This document shows positions 23,863 through 37,100 of a DNA stretch of 64,000 nucleotides, one piece after another. The notes beneath the pieces were generated by a model. It ran no database searches. It worked only from the letters and a program-made list of their open reading frames with translations, and was not told the DNA's origin. Source of the DNA: Lineus longissimus. Its lineage: Eukaryota > Nemertea > Pilidiophora > Heteronemertea > Lineidae. The stretch is taken from NCBI RefSeq assembly GCF_910592395.1, contig NC_088314.1:19054070-19118069 (forward strand). Direction: 5' to 3'. Each line of letters begins with the position of its first letter. The stretch's first letter is position 1. Made by a program: the position numbers and the translations under genes.

Positions 23863-25539
23863 TTGTCTATTTTGGGGGTTTTATGACACAATTTGTAAAG
23901 ATGTCTGCAAATATTTCTCTCTTGCATTGTCCTTGCACAACACTACCCAGAGGCACACAAGTGATGTGCATAGAATGTCTGCATACAAGTTTTGGGGCTA
24001 GTTTGGCAGTGAAAGAGTTAAAAGGGCTGTTCGTCTCAGTTTGAAGACATCGAAAAGGTGCTCTTCTTTTTGCACTTATTGTGTACGAAACAATGAATTC
24101 CTGTCAACCATCAGATATTCACGCCTCCACATATTTTTGCAATTTGCAAAGATTTTCTTTAAAAAGTTTTCAAATTTTTTGGTGGATTTTGAAATTCCTT
24201 TTGGTTTTCAAAACAGAAAATATTTTTTGTGGTTTTCATTTTTGCAAATCAAGGTTAATTCCAGAAATCCCCAAATAAAATGCCAGCAAGAATTAGCCGG
24301 TTTAAAGTCTGTAATAATTTGATAAAATAATTTTGCTTTGCACTCTTTTATTAATGAGATAAACAGGTATATTATCATATTATATTTTCATAGAAAATTT
24401 TGATAATGATTTATACAACAATTATTTGTTTTGCTATATAAATAAAGGAGGAGGGTGTCCCAAAAAAAATCACTCTATCAATCTGCTGAAAAAAATAAAC
24501 ATGAAATTTGGGCCTTGGACAAATTTAATGAAGTATGTGACTGTCTCAGTTTATCACTCTGTGCAGTTGATACACTGAGCAATTAGCTTTTAACTGTGTC
24601 ATTAGAAATGATGAAATTTGGCACAAGACCAAATTCTCACTTCAGTGGATTGGTGAGTGAGAATCTTTTGGGACATCAAGTGAGGTATACATATAACAAA
24701 CATGCTACGTTGAAAAAAAGTGCAATATTTGCAATGTTACAAAATATATTTGATATGAATGTTTCTATTTCTATTCAGCTTTTCAGAAAATATTTTTTAA
24801 TACTATTGGTACTTAATGTAAATAATTCTGTAGCCGTCATATTCATGGGGGATGAAAGTATCAATTTACCTTACATTTGAAAATTCGAAACAATTCCAAG
24901 AGAATCGACTCAAATTTTAGTCCAGTTTCGCCATTGGCATTGATTGGTGATGTCATTGCTGCAAAAACGTTTTCTTTTGAACTTGTTTCTCTAATCTAGC
25001 TAATTCGTATGCATAATCAGTGCACTACGAGCATTGTGTATACCTGCATTTCTATTTTCCTGGACTACAGGTAATTACGGACGGTGTACCCCTTTAAATT
25101 TCTTAGTTCGTTCTGTATCTATTTCTGTATATATGAATAACTGCTGGTCAGTAATACTGTGATGTGATAATAATAAATTGTTATCAAGTTCGTAACGAAT
25201 AAGATGCGCTTTGATTTCATATTTGTTTGTTTACCATTTGTCAGGCAGTTCAGGTTTATCAAATCAATCAATCAATCAATCAATCAAATAAATACATTTA
25301 AATTTGTATAGCACTGGAATAAAGAGAAGCGAGAACTCTCAGGTGCTATACACATCAAAACAATGCTGAAATGTGTTCAATAAATCATCTTTGGCATTGC
25401 GCAATCATCATTCACAGTGTGATGACCACTGTAGGCCACTGTACAGTTGTAGGCATATTTTTGCCAACATTTCCAGACCCTCTGCATGCCCTTTTAAAGT
25501 TTGTACGCACTAGCACCTCATGGAAGGCCCCAAACTCGA
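23863..25539. other. 3' UTR and intergenic region between DD3-3-like and guanylate cyclase genes
   Basis: No gene seen. AATAAA at 24441-24446 is a plausible poly(A) signal for the plus-strand gene. A GGTGTCCCAAAAAAA motif at 24456 matches the end of the mariner-like element at 58475. An ATCA microsatellite lies at about 25259-25286, and a TATAGCACTGG segment near 25308 resembles a common invertebrate SINE/LINE tail. Confidence 0.6.
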
Positions 25540-28500
25540 TTAGGGTAAATCTATTCTCGTGCAGGGAATTTCGGGAGATTCCTCTCTTATTGTTTTAATG
25601 GATGCCCCTCTGATAAAGGAATCCTTCGAAGCCAGCGCTTGATGATTTCTCCCAATGTTATTCGATTCTTTCGCCGTTGACACCGGTTGTTCTACATCTT
25701 GGCCAACAACCGGCAACGAATTTGACCGGAATTTGTTCTTGTTTTGAAATGCTTTCTTGCTGTCTTCAGACAAATGAAATGACAATGGTTGGCTCACAAA
25801 TGGCAATGATTTTGATCTGCGTAGATTTGACCGCCGTTTAGCTAATGAGTTCTTTCGATCTTTCTTCTTTCTGAATTTAAAGATATTTCCCCTGCTGGCC
25901 GATTGCCTTTTATTCTGAAATTCACTACCAGTATCGCTGCTGCTAGAAGTCCTTGAGTTGCAGTGGAACATGTTGAAAGATTTGTCACTTCCACAACTTG
26001 ACTCCAGTATAAAACTGCCTGAACAATCGCTAAAATTAGGGGAATATTCTGAAGCTAAGCTATTAATGGTAGTTGATGGGGAAAGGTGCATGCTCTCCGA
26101 TTTTTTAGGCTTGAAGAGGCAGACATTCTCGGGTTCTTCTGTGGGGACTGAGCCTGTTAGTCCCAATAACCAGAATGTTTCAAGTTTCCCTTTTCCCTGA
26201 AAAAGTGTTCAAGAAATAAGTACTTTTACCTTTGCTGTGAAATGATATGAAAGAATGGATTATTAAGTTTTCTAAATTAGAATGGGTTGGCAAGGGAAGA
26301 GATTTGTGCCACCCGCCCGAGACTTGATCATGATAGGATGTTGCTGTCATCATTGCCAGTGTCTTTGTATCTGAATAATCGAGAGCAACTCAATAATGTC
26401 ATGACGTCATGTTGTTCCTTGCCTCTGCAGGGCGCGTTGCCACTGCATCAGTCAACGCAAAGATGATTGCTGCATTGGGGGGGGGGGGGGGTGTTTGGGA
26501 GATGTAAAATCCTCTCATTGGGAAGGGAACCTTGGAGCTGAAATACATTTTCAAAAGTGACCTTGAATTGCTCTGGTGGCACAGTTTCCATGCCAGCTGT
26601 TCGTCTCCGTACTAACCTTGATGTCGACCATACCCCTCCTTCTTATCTCATATTTATCTGGGCAGCACTTGTGGAGCAGCAGCTTGGATTCTTGGCTCAT
26701 GTGGATCTTCAAGGCTAATCAAAGGAAAAGAAAAGAAAGGCAAAATGAATGAATTAATGAATCAATCAAATTATCATTTCTAAAAGTGTCATTTTGCCCC
26801 CCCCCCTTGACGAAAGAGCCCCGTTAACCAACAGACGAGTTCCTGTTATTTCTCCCTGTCACTATATTTGGGCTGTTCCGCCTTCCCACATGCATCTCAA
26901 TAATAATAATAATGACGCGTCTTATATAGCGCAGTATCCAGGCCGTTTGCCCGCTTAAAGCGCTTTACATTATTACCCCGGTCTCTCCTGAAACCTTTCA
27001 GTAGAACTCAGAAAGGCTCCCGTCAATTCAGCGCACTAGCTGATCATTCCAACCGGTACCCATTTATACGCCTGGGTGGAGAGAAGCAACTCAAAAACAT
27101 GATACTTACGTGCGCCAAAAGATTCCATTCTTGAGGCAGTATTGACTGTGTCACCAAACAGACAATACCTGGGCATCTTGGTTCCAACCACCCCAGCAAC
27201 GCAGGACCCTGGAGGAGAAACTAATTGTGATGAAAACCTATATTGGCCTTAATGCAAGGCTTTCAGAGACCTCAACTGGACCCATAGGCGATTTCATTAT
27301 CAATTTCAAAGGGTTCTTGTTCACACCCCCTGACCCCTATCCTTATGAACCCTAAGCAAGCAAAGGATTATATCACTGATAGCAACCAAGCAACAATGTG
27401 ACTAGGTCTATTGTACAGGGACTTGCATTCCAGAAGGACTTTCATTTCTGTCACACCGACCTGGCACTCTCACTACACTCCAGACGCAGTGGACCGGCCT
27501 CGTCCCTCACCAGAATGAGATCCAAATAGGTTGACACAATGGACTGCCTCGGGTCTCACCTGAATGGATGCCTATCCTCAGCTTTAGTTTCTCAGTTGGC
27601 TTGTGGGGTATGATCACCTCGTTCACTGCCGAGAGCAGGTCAAGCGACATGGTCGCGATTTCGTCGATGTGCTGGAAAGAAAGACAGAAAGTTTCAACAA
27701 AAGATGAATTGGTATTAAGTTAGCTTAGCTGTTGAGACAAGTGGTAAGCCCCCGGCCCCCCCCCTCATTATTGACCCCAAATGTTTTACGAACGGGGTCC
27801 AGACCCGGCCTCGACACGCCCCTGGGAATGTACAGATACCGTTGTGAGGTCTGGACTTGTCCTGGGGTATCTAATCCGCATTGTAGACAGTCTCTCATTT
27901 TAGATCCCTGGTCAATCGATAAGCGTAGAGTGGTTAAAAGATTACCAAGGCTATGATTTTTCATCAGCAGGTGGTCCACAAGATTCTCGCCATGCCGGCT
28001 TGCAAATCGAAACCTAATTTATCATTCTATGCGAAAGCGTATTAAGCTAGACTCCCATGCAGTCCATTTCGTCATGCTGATCGTCTTCCTCTCTTGCGAC
28101 AAGGCGAGGTCGGTCCACTGCGTCCGGAGTGTAGATACGCATGCATGGATGCGTTTGCGCACTAAGCGGGTTCGGGTGAGTGATGTTGGTGACTTGGCGA
28201 GCAATAAAATTGATGGTCATTATGATCGATTGTTATCCAATTTCCGATGGTCGAAGCAATTCAAGAGTGGGTCTGACCTAGCGCGCTGTTTGAGAGCAGA
28301 AGCAGCAGTCTTAAACGTATCCCCTGGAGAAACTGTCTATCCCTCGCGTAACTGTGACAGACCAATCTTTTTTAGACCCAAGTACTTCTATACCTCATGG
28401 ATTAAAACAAAGCGCGAGCCGTTAAACATCATCCTTTTCCCCTTGTCTGTACTCCATCCTTGGACAGATTCTCCGACCAAGCACACCAGACGTCTGATTG

Positions 28501-30939
28501 AGAGGTTGGAGATTCGAATCCGTCGCGTCCCCATACCCACATCGTCCAATCCACGTTAGAATACCTTGAATTCGAAGGCTTAGTATAGAGTACGCTTAGT
28601 CGGGAAGGCTTTCAGTTGGAAGTACCGAACTTTTAAAGGGTCGGCCACGGGCATCACCACCAATAGCAATTAGAATTCTTTCAAAACTAAGTGACTGCCA
28701 ATTTCAAGGGTGGGAGTCAGTTCTTTGTTTTACAGAGAACAGACTTCCACCCTTGGAATTGGCGTTCACTCAATTCATTTTAAAGGAGTTCTGATTGCTT
28801 TAGGATTTCAAGTACCAGCCAAAATGGTGGTGCCTATATGGTCAACCCTTATAATACCTTGTCTCCATTTCTTTCGGGTAGTCCACTGACGACCATATAG
28901 GCATCCCCGATCGTTTCAACCTTGTAGACGCCACAAAGCTCTATCCTGTCGTCAAAGGTCGTGTAGAGGTTGTTCAGCAGATCAACTACCTAAAAAGGTA
29001 GAAGCTCATCAATCCATGCCACCGCATAAACCTCTCCGGACGCAATGGACCGGCCTCGTCCCTCATCAAGAATACAGGATGACGAAATAAACTGCCCCGG
29101 GAGTCTACCGTAAGCCATGCATCTCAAAAAAATAAGTTGTTTTGAATCTTTTCAAGGATTACACTCCCCAGGTAGCCGAGCCCGTCATCCTGTTCATACC
29201 TCCTCATCAGGAACGAGAGGCCGATCCATTGCGTCCGGAGAGCAACTAAGATTCGTCACAAGGTTCTGTGGGTGATGAGAATAGAAGTACATTGTATAAG
29301 GTTCCAATTTTTCATACGAGAAGGAAGTGGCATAGGCCCTTTGCCAGATACGCATGTACCACCTAGGGTCGGGAAAACAAACTGACTTTAATTAAAGGAA
29401 TAACAATAAAGGTATCACTATTTCACCAGTCCCCGTGCCTTTCGGCGAGGAATTTTCAAAAAGTGCTATCCGGATTGAAAAAAGTAACGCCGTTACAGAA
29501 TGAAATTGTCATAAGAATAGAAAACAATGAAGTTTCGTGTTGATTTTATCAATTAAATAGGTCTTTTCATACATTTCAAAATGACTTACTTGCATAGGCG
29601 TACTGAGGGAAGATATCCTGGTGAACCCCACCACGTCGGAGAAGTAGATGGTGACGGAATCGAATGACTCGGCCTGGATGGACTTGCCCGCTCGGAGGTT
29701 GTTCGCCACGGACCTGGGCAGCATTCGGTAAAGCAGCTCCTCGGTCACCTTCTGCTCCTTGTCCAGTTGCTTGGTCCTCTGCTTGAGCATGGTAGAGAAC
29801 TCATGTATCCATAAGTTCATCTGGCGGACGGAGTAGACCACGATTGGGAAGAGGATCACTGTCAGGAGCGCGATGATGACTTCGAAACTAATCCGCTGAT
29901 AGACTGCGCCAGTCTGTGTCGTAATAAGCTCAAGGAGGTCGTCGTAGTTTTCGCCGATGATATTGTGACAGGTCAAAATGAAACCTTCCACTTCTGACCA
30001 GGAAGTCGTCAAGTCTACAAAAGACATATTGGCAGACGGTTCTAATTGAACTGTTGAAAGAATTTTCGTCTTATTCTCGAGATCAGTAGTAAGATGTGCC
30101 GCCAACATGTTAGTCCTCAAACACATTTCGACAAGAGTCTGCAAACCATGAAAATCCGCTGCGGCCTTTGCACAACTCTCGACTGCAAAACTGCCTCTGC
30201 AGAGAGATATATCTTTACGGAACGCGTAAGCATCCTGTAGAACTTCTTTCATCAGAAGATTGAGCAACATGTATTCTAAGGCGAAGTTCTCTCCAGCGTC
30301 AGACGGCAAACTGTGTACAAGTTCGTTTGCAAGATTTTCCGCAAATATGGCATAGATTTCAAGGAAGCACCAAACGATCTGTTGTCTGCTGAAAACTGAC
30401 TTCCCATTGTTACAGAGGCTTGCAGTCTCCTCAACAAATTCGAAGAAGTTCATTTTGTACCAAGTTGGTATATGGCAGTCTTTTCCAATATGATACAGCG
30501 TTCTGTTACAACATGTTGCACCACCAGGAACAGTATCTGTCGAAGAAGTGTTGGTCAAAACATTCATGATACTCCCAAAGCATTCATTCCCTTCCAGTCT
30601 GACGTCATTCAGTAACCGCACTCGTGCCTGTTCTCCAAGAAACCGTTCCTTCAGATAAGACAATTTTGAGTAGTCCGTCACGATTTCTTTAAGATGTAAA
30701 CCCACCAACGCAATCAAGCCACACGTGGACAAGAGGCACAATATCACTATCTTTACCGTCAGCCATGTCCTTCCTTTTCTTGTCGACAAGTTGAAATTGT
30801 ATCTTTGTTCCAATGTTCGGTCAAAGCTGATTGTACTTGTGTTGGGCGTCAGGATGTGGTCTGGTGCCAAGGTATTCGTGCTGAGTCCGCTGCCTTTCTG
30901 CCTCATTGCGTGAACTTTTGTGGCCATCCTAATCGGCAT
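25540..30939 (-). CDS. Membrane guanylate cyclase with extracellular NIT-like sensor domain, 815 aa
   Basis: Makes cGMP from GTP at a membrane. Exons: 29590-30939, 28858-28989, 27560-27671, 27110-27208, 26617-26714, 25540-26196 (2448 nt in frame). Layout: short cytoplasmic N-terminus; TM1 about 60-82; a mostly helical, Cys-containing extracellular region 83-350; TM2 about 352-371; the coiled linker [14 protein letters not shown] (403-416); a class III cyclase domain about 428-600; then a Ser- and Lys/Arg-rich tail of roughly 200 residues. Catalytic residues are visible: metal-binding D435 (FSDVVGFT) and D479 (ETIGDAY), guanine-selecting E475 and C547 (RYCLFGD), and N554 and R558 (NTASRM). The TM-extracellular-TM-cyclase plan without a kinase-homology domain fits NIT-GCs, reported in annelids as nitric-oxide-responsive. 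The NIT assignment rests on architecture rather than a clear motif. The start is the first in-frame Met. Confidence 0.85.
26899..27000. repeat. SINE/LINE-tail-like segment with AAT microsatellite
   Basis: A short AAT run is followed by GACGCGTCTTATATAGCGCA and AAAGCGCTTTACA, a motif pair common in tails of invertebrate retroposons. It lies in a guanylate cyclase intron. Confidence 0.45.
27474..27557. mobile_element. Short foldback repeat (CCGGACGCA-type ends), copy at a guanylate cyclase splice donor
   Basis: Its end ACTCCAGACGCAGTGGACCG and its other end GGACTGCCTCGGGTCT recur as pairs at about 28050-28133, 29036-29113, 29168-29247, 32420-32500 and, more degenerate, 39935-40010. All are about 80-90 bases, so this is a small MITE-like family. 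The 27557 end touches the donor of the exon ending 27560. Confidence 0.65.
28036..28135. mobile_element. Short foldback repeat, second copy
   Basis: It spans GACTCCCATGCAGTCCATTT to GGTCCACTGCGTCCGGAGTG in a guanylate cyclase intron. It is inverted relative to the 27474 copy. Confidence 0.6.
28670..28803. repeat. Foldback element, arms of about 60 bases
   Basis: The core arms GCCAATTTCAAGGGTGGGAG (28697 on) and its near-perfect complement ending at 28763 flank a loop of about 23 bases. Weaker pairing continues outward to AGCAATTAGAATTC on the left and GAGTTCTGATTGCTT on the right. It lies in a guanylate cyclase intron. Confidence 0.75.
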
Positions 30940-33900
30940 TTTTCAAAGAAAAATATCTCCTCTCTAAGTTTGGAAGGAGGCGACCAGCAAAAGGGATACC
31001 AAGACAATTATTTTAACAACATCTTAGCCTTGGCTTTAAGTGAAGGAAAAGTTCGAATCTTAGCCTTCGCTTTTAATGAAGGAAAAATCCGAATCTCTAC
31101 CAATGAAAATAACCCCGTGCGATTGGATCATTTCGAATTGCAGCACCGGCAGAGCAGGATTAAGTGCTTGTGATTGGCGAATACAATGATTTAAAGTGTT
31201 AAAAAATCCTTGCATGAAAACCGCACTCTTTTCATCTGACTTCCACACGTGAAAGACATCGGCCAATCTACGAAGACAGTCGCGGTCCCCTGATCAATTG
31301 AGGAAGAACGCGTCCAATCCAGTTTCTGTAACGGATCCTCAGGGAACGATCCGAAGCAAATGATAGACCTATAAAGTAAAAAAAACACCCTAAAACAAGC
31401 ACAAATTCACTTAGAGTACTACCTCGTTACTGTGGAAACTGCAAACGTCACATCAATACAAATCAGGTGATAATTAAATCGATCATCGTGGTGGCAGATG
31501 GATGAATAAAAACTAGTACAGAGACCCAACAGTTCCCGACCTAACAGTTTCAAATCTAAACTAAACTTTAGCAAAAAGAAATATTCCCTATTCTGAAAGT
31601 CTCTTTAGGTGAGATTCCGTTTCGTGGAATCCAATACAGCACTTGCAGCTCGATCACACCTTCCACAATCTCGATCGCGACGAGGAGTTTTGTCAATACC
31701 TTCACCAACGCTTATGATATTGCCAGATGATGCAAGCATGAGGGTGAAAAGATTACAGATAGTTGTTGAAATATCATTGGAGAACAAGTTTCGTCCAGAC
31801 GACAGTCATCTCGTTTGCTCCCATTCGTTTATGATCCTTGTTTGTGTCAGAAACCCGTTCCTCTCCTCATATTAAAAAGGACCCCCCCCCCCCGTTACTA
31901 AAGGCAAGACAACACATAAAGACAATTTGCGAGGTGTTAATATAACTGATAGGTGCAAGTGCCTGGTGCATGGTGATAGCTTATATGTCCCATGGTGACT
32001 CTAGATAAATAAAGGTATAAACAGTGAAGTAAAAGAAAACTCTTTGCAAGGATTACCTCCGTAAATTCATACATCCGTAAGTCCTAGGTGAAAAAGATGC
32101 CATGACGGTCAACTTCTCTACAGAATGATACAGAGTTTTCCACTACAAAATCATCATAGAATCCTGATTATATCTTTGGTGGTCCTTACTGCCTGCTTTT
32201 CGACTTCTACCTTTTGACACCCAGAAAACAAAATATGACCATCACAAAGAAAAATCATGCCGATTTATACCGGCGTTGGGTGCGTATATCCATTCTTCTG
32301 GTAAATCGGCATAAGAAAAATAGCTTTTCACACAAATTAGTTGCATTTGTCTTCACTTTCAATAATTGGCCCTCAAGGCTTTGACATCTCAACGCCAACG
32401 GACTCTACTTTTTGATAGACTCTCAGTGCAGTCCATTTCGCCATCCTCTACATCAACATGGGAAGGGACGAGGCTGATCCACTGCGTCTGGAGTGTACCA
32501 TTTGGCGGAGTCAGGTAACGACTGAGAAAATACCTCTCTAGAAGTTCAGAATGGTCCTTCCTCTAATTGTGTACCACCACGATTCATAGATGATGTCTTC
32601 CTCCCATTACATGAAATCATTATCATTGATGCCGGAGTCAACGTGCTCACCATGAGATAATGTCTCTGGTAATTGGACATCATCGGCCCGTGACATGAGC
32701 TCACCGTACATGTTACTGGCATCGACATGTCAGTTCATGATGTTAGGAAATCTGGGATGTTACAGCGGTTTTCTTAAAGGGACAACTTGGACGCCGATCA
32801 TTAACCTGGCCAGGAGGACAATACCCCTGATTGACACCATGCGCGCCGCCACACTTATGCTGATCTCTGATTTTCGCCAGTATTGCGAGGCAGATTTGGA
32901 CATGGCTTGCGAATTTCAGACAGGCCTAGCTACACCCCTTTTCAGTGCATTGTTTATTGCAGTTCAAATCGTTTTCAAAGATCCTTTTTGGAGAAGTTGC
33001 GGTCCTGCTTGAAAACTAGAGTTCGACGACATTATCTTTTAGTTTGGTGCCTCCGGGATGTCACGAATCCAGGCTGTGGCAAAAAGTAAAAAAAGTCAGT
33101 AAATACAATACCTACCAGGCTATTCAGTATTCCTGTGAGGCGAATTGAACCTCCGCTGTACCATTTCTTGTAGCCCCTTCAATCAACGCCCGGATCTCCA
33201 AAATGCAAGGGAGTTGGTCTTTTCTCAAATTATGCGCACCCTCGAATACCAGACAGTCGCATGCCCCTCCCTTCTCGCACACGTTCGATCATTAGTGTCG
33301 GGTGCACCGAAGTTCTGGAGGCCTTATGCGAAGTCTTGGATATCTCTGACACCAGATTGGCGTCGTGTTAGTTGTATTTTCTGGCTCTAGAATAGGTGTT
33401 GTCACACCTTGGTGTCGTCAGTCGAAAGTTGATAAACCCCGTTGCAGCGATAGCATCTATACCGGTATATCATATCAGTGGATCGCACTTGCAAGAACTT
33501 GCAAAATACGGATGTTTTGATCAAGCTGATGTTTGACATGTTACATTTTAGGATGGCATTCGACCACGTTTGAAGCGCTGAAATGCCCATTAGCTAGGTA
33601 AATGGTACTTAAAGATGAAGAAAACAATAAAGGTCAGAGTCACTGATCATTAATTTCCAAAAAATCTCTTCTACAACATCACGTGAAAAACAAGTTTTTA
33701 GCGAAATTCTTTGCAATATCCTTTTTATAATCAATCATTACACGACGGACAGCGAATCCTACTTTAAGGTTACTGACAGCATGGGTACATAGTACGTATA
33801 GGAAATTACCAGACGAGCTTACACGACTGAAATAAGTCAAACTATACACTGTCTTAGAAATAAGGGGTTCGAGCTTTTGAAAAAGCTTTCAGGGCCTTTC

Positions 33901-34113
33901 AACCAACACAAATATGCACCCCTTCAGCTTTTCAGGGAATTGACAAACCCCCTTATGGTTTTTCACAGGCTCAAAAACCTTTTGGAGTCTTTCATTTCAC
34001 CTCAGACGAGTTCTTTATCAAGGATGTACATGGACCTCTTGAGTATTCGAGATTTCGACTACAGTCTCTGGGTATACATTTATGTAACACGGTGCACTAT
34101 ACACCAAACGAAG
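30940..34113. other. Intergenic region upstream of guanylate cyclase; repeats only
   Basis: No gene recognised. It contains a C-run near 31878, a short palindrome at 32257-32311 (ATGCCGATTTA against TAAATCGGCAT), a foldback repeat at 32420-32500 and a TTAAAGGGACAACTTGG-started repeat at 32774 related to the one at 43663. The guanylate cyclase promoter should lie just above 30939, and the 3' UTR of the fusion gene just below 34113. Confidence 0.6.
32774..33012. mobile_element. Repeat starting TTAAAGGGACAACTTGG, right end not found
   Basis: Shares its left end and an internal block (GACATGGCTTGCGAATTT) with the better-preserved element at 43663-43962. The right boundary is decayed. Confidence 0.5.
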
Positions 34114-37100
34114 TTAAAGTTTTTCTTCACTTCCAAGAATGCATACCACATCAAGGGCAGAGACCTGTTGGCCTTTCACTGCCACCACCTTCACAACCAA
34201 CCCACCTACATCAGATGTCACCTCCATCTCGGTCTTCATGGCTTCCAAGACACACAAAACAGTCTCCCCAGCAGTTACCCGATCACCGACATTTACTCTG
34301 ACCTCCTTGACAACTCCCGCAAGAAGCGCTTGACAAGCCTGTTGCCCCTCAGGAACCCCTTCTATTACCTTTGGAACGACCTCGGGGACTTTTGCCTGCT
34401 TCAGAAGCAGTTCCTCTTCAATCTCTTTCAATCTTTCACAAGCTAACCTACGCGCTTTTTCTCTTCGTTTGCATTCTTTCGCCACGCTTTGTTCCAGTTT
34501 GTTGTACTCGACCATGTCAAATGTTGCCTCGTGGATTTCATACCTGTACTTCCCAGCCAAGGCGAGCCGGCGGAAGTGCAACAACTCAGGTTCAGTGACC
34601 TTGTAAAAGGTCACCTTGTCAAAGAGGTTAAGAAGCCAGGGCTGATGTGGGGTAAATGGCGAAACTGACCCGAAGGTATCCCAAGTTGGTATCGTACGGC
34701 CATACATTTGGTACCCTCCAGGGGATTCCAGAGGGTAGATGGCACTGAGAGAGCCACCGAGGCCTACGGTCCCCGCAGGGGTGTACACACGTGATGGATT
34801 ATACTTTGGAACCTTTAGACGATCGAGAGGATTGATTTGGCAAATGAAGGGGCAGCCGAGGAAGAAGCCAACTCCAAGAGTAAGGAACGGGGTATCAACA
34901 AGATGTTTTACGAGCTCCTGCTTCCCTCCCTTAAGGTCATTGTTTTCCGCAATGAAGTCAACGTTGCTGGGAAGGTAGCTGGCCTCTGGGCGGATCATCT
35001 GCTTGTATTGGTCAGTGGCTTCCTGTGACCAGTGGTCATCGAAGACAAAGGGCATCCGAATATCCCTTGAGGGAAACACGACCTGTCTCACATCAGGTAG
35101 GTTGATTTCTATCTTCTTGAGGAAAGCGAGAAGGGTGATTTGTGGGATGATCTTAGCATCGTATCGGATGAGCAATGATCGTATGCTCGGAGCACTATCT
35201 AGTGTCCCAGGGATCAAGGGAGTCTCAACCATTTGAGTTTTGGTGTCAGTCTGCAGGCGGAGAGTCTGCTGCAAGAGTCTGACACGGGCAAAGATGTTCA
35301 AATCAACGGAACCTTTGGGATCTCCATATTCTATCAGGATGTAACAGTCACCGCTCTGTCGATACTGGACACTAGGTCTGGTGCAGTCCTGGTCAGCGGG
35401 AAGCTGTCCCAAAATGGCTTTGCCATGATGTGACTTATCAACTGTAGCAAAATCAGAACTGGATATCTTGGTCAAGAAAGGGAAAGTGGGTCCTGGAACC
35501 GGCATGTGAGGAAATGTTGCAATTTGTTTCACAGTCGCAAGGTAATCTTCTTGTGAAGATCTGATGCCTAAAGCATCTTCAATTGATATGGGGCAGAAGT
35601 GTACCGTGTCACCAGGACTGACCTGACCAATTTTCCACATTTCACTTGAGACTATCGTCCAGGGACATGTGAACCCACCTTGAGTTGGTCCATCGCACGT
35701 CAAGACCACTGGTGAGTTTCCGGTGAAGTTGATGGCACCTAAGCCATAGCCAGCATCGTGGATGTTACTAGGATGTGACCCTCCATCCCCACCATCTTTC
35801 CTCGCCCACTGTGGAGTCGGCCCCTTCAGTCGCACACCCATCTTGGCACTATTGTAATGCACTTCCCATAAGACAGAAAAAAATTCGTCCATCCCAGCAG
35901 GAGTCACGTAATCAGGATCAGCATGAGGACCAGGCATGCACTGTATTTCCCAGTTCTTGCAGTAAGCTGGCTTCAGCTCTGAGTGCAGGGGCAGGTCCAT
36001 TTCAATGTCGCTTGGCATTTCTTCAGATATAGCCAGTGGGAGCATGTCATTTGCCTGAAGGATTCTGCCCTGGAATCCACCATACCCAAAGGCAGCATAG
36101 GTTGATTTACTTCCAAGATAATCTGGAACCTGTATCCCTCCTAACACAGCCAAATAGGACCTACACCCAGAGGAACCTTTACAGATCTTCCCAATGGATA
36201 ACGTACTCCCAGCTGGTACGTAGAACCTTGTCCATGTCAATTTCGTATCCGTCATCCCATCCGGTGCAGAAAGAGTCACCTTCATATCTGCCCCTGTGAC
36301 AGCAACTAGACTGGCAACGTGAAAGTACAACTTAGAGCCCCACGTCGTCATTTCCAAACCAGCAACTCCAGGTTTGTTTCCCACTAAGATGTTGGCCACT
36401 CGGAAAGCTAGGTCGTCCATTGGGCCATTTGGTTGTATCCCATAAACCCGAAGGCCAATACGACCAGGCCAGTCTTGGACACTAGTATCTGGTCCTCCTT
36501 GCAGAACCCTTATTGCATGCGGTGTATACTTCACATGTTTCAAGAGCTGAGTGGTCGTGCGTCCAGACATGAAATCTTCATGCTGGATGACGGTTGAAAG
36601 GAAGTCCAGGTTTGTGAAAGGACCCGCGACAGTCGTCATGGATAAGGCATTCAGCATTTGGTCAATTGCGGCTGCTCTATCTGTGCCGTGAACCATCATT
36701 TTGGCCAGGAGAGGGTCGTAGGTATTGCTAACCTTAGAACCTGACTTAACCCAAGTGTCAACTCGGACATTCTGGGAAGTGGGCCAGGTCACCTCAGTCA
36801 GCAGTCCTGGAGAGGGCTGAAAGTTGAGGCTGGGGTTCTCGGCATAAATTCTCACTTCGATTGCATGCCCATTGGGGTTCCATCGAAACTGATCTAAATT
36901 GATTGCCCCTTGGGTCTGTCGACCGCCTAGACGAAGCATCCATTCCACCAAGTCAACACCATTTGTAAGCTCTGTAATGCCATGCTCAACTTGCAGTCTG
37001 GTGTTCATCTCAAGGAAGTAAAACTTGCCAGTTTCTGGGTATCCTTTTCCCTCATCAACCACAATGAACTCAACAGTACCCGCTGATCTGTAATTAACTG

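Noticed and set aside
27474..27557. Introner-type intron generated by the foldback element
   Set aside because: The element touches the donor but ends about 265 bases short of the acceptor, so it did not create the whole intron.
28029..28559. 176-aa plus-strand open frame
   Set aside because: It lies in a guanylate cyclase intron, includes a foldback repeat copy, and its protein has no recognisable motif.
25540..30939. Annotation as soluble NO-sensing cyclase or natriuretic-peptide receptor
   Set aside because: There is no H-NOX domain, no kinase-homology domain and no ANF-receptor fold. There are two membrane spans instead of one.
33877..34446. 189-aa plus-strand open frame
   Set aside because: It mostly overlaps the C-terminal coding region of the 1515-aa fusion in antisense, and shows no domain.
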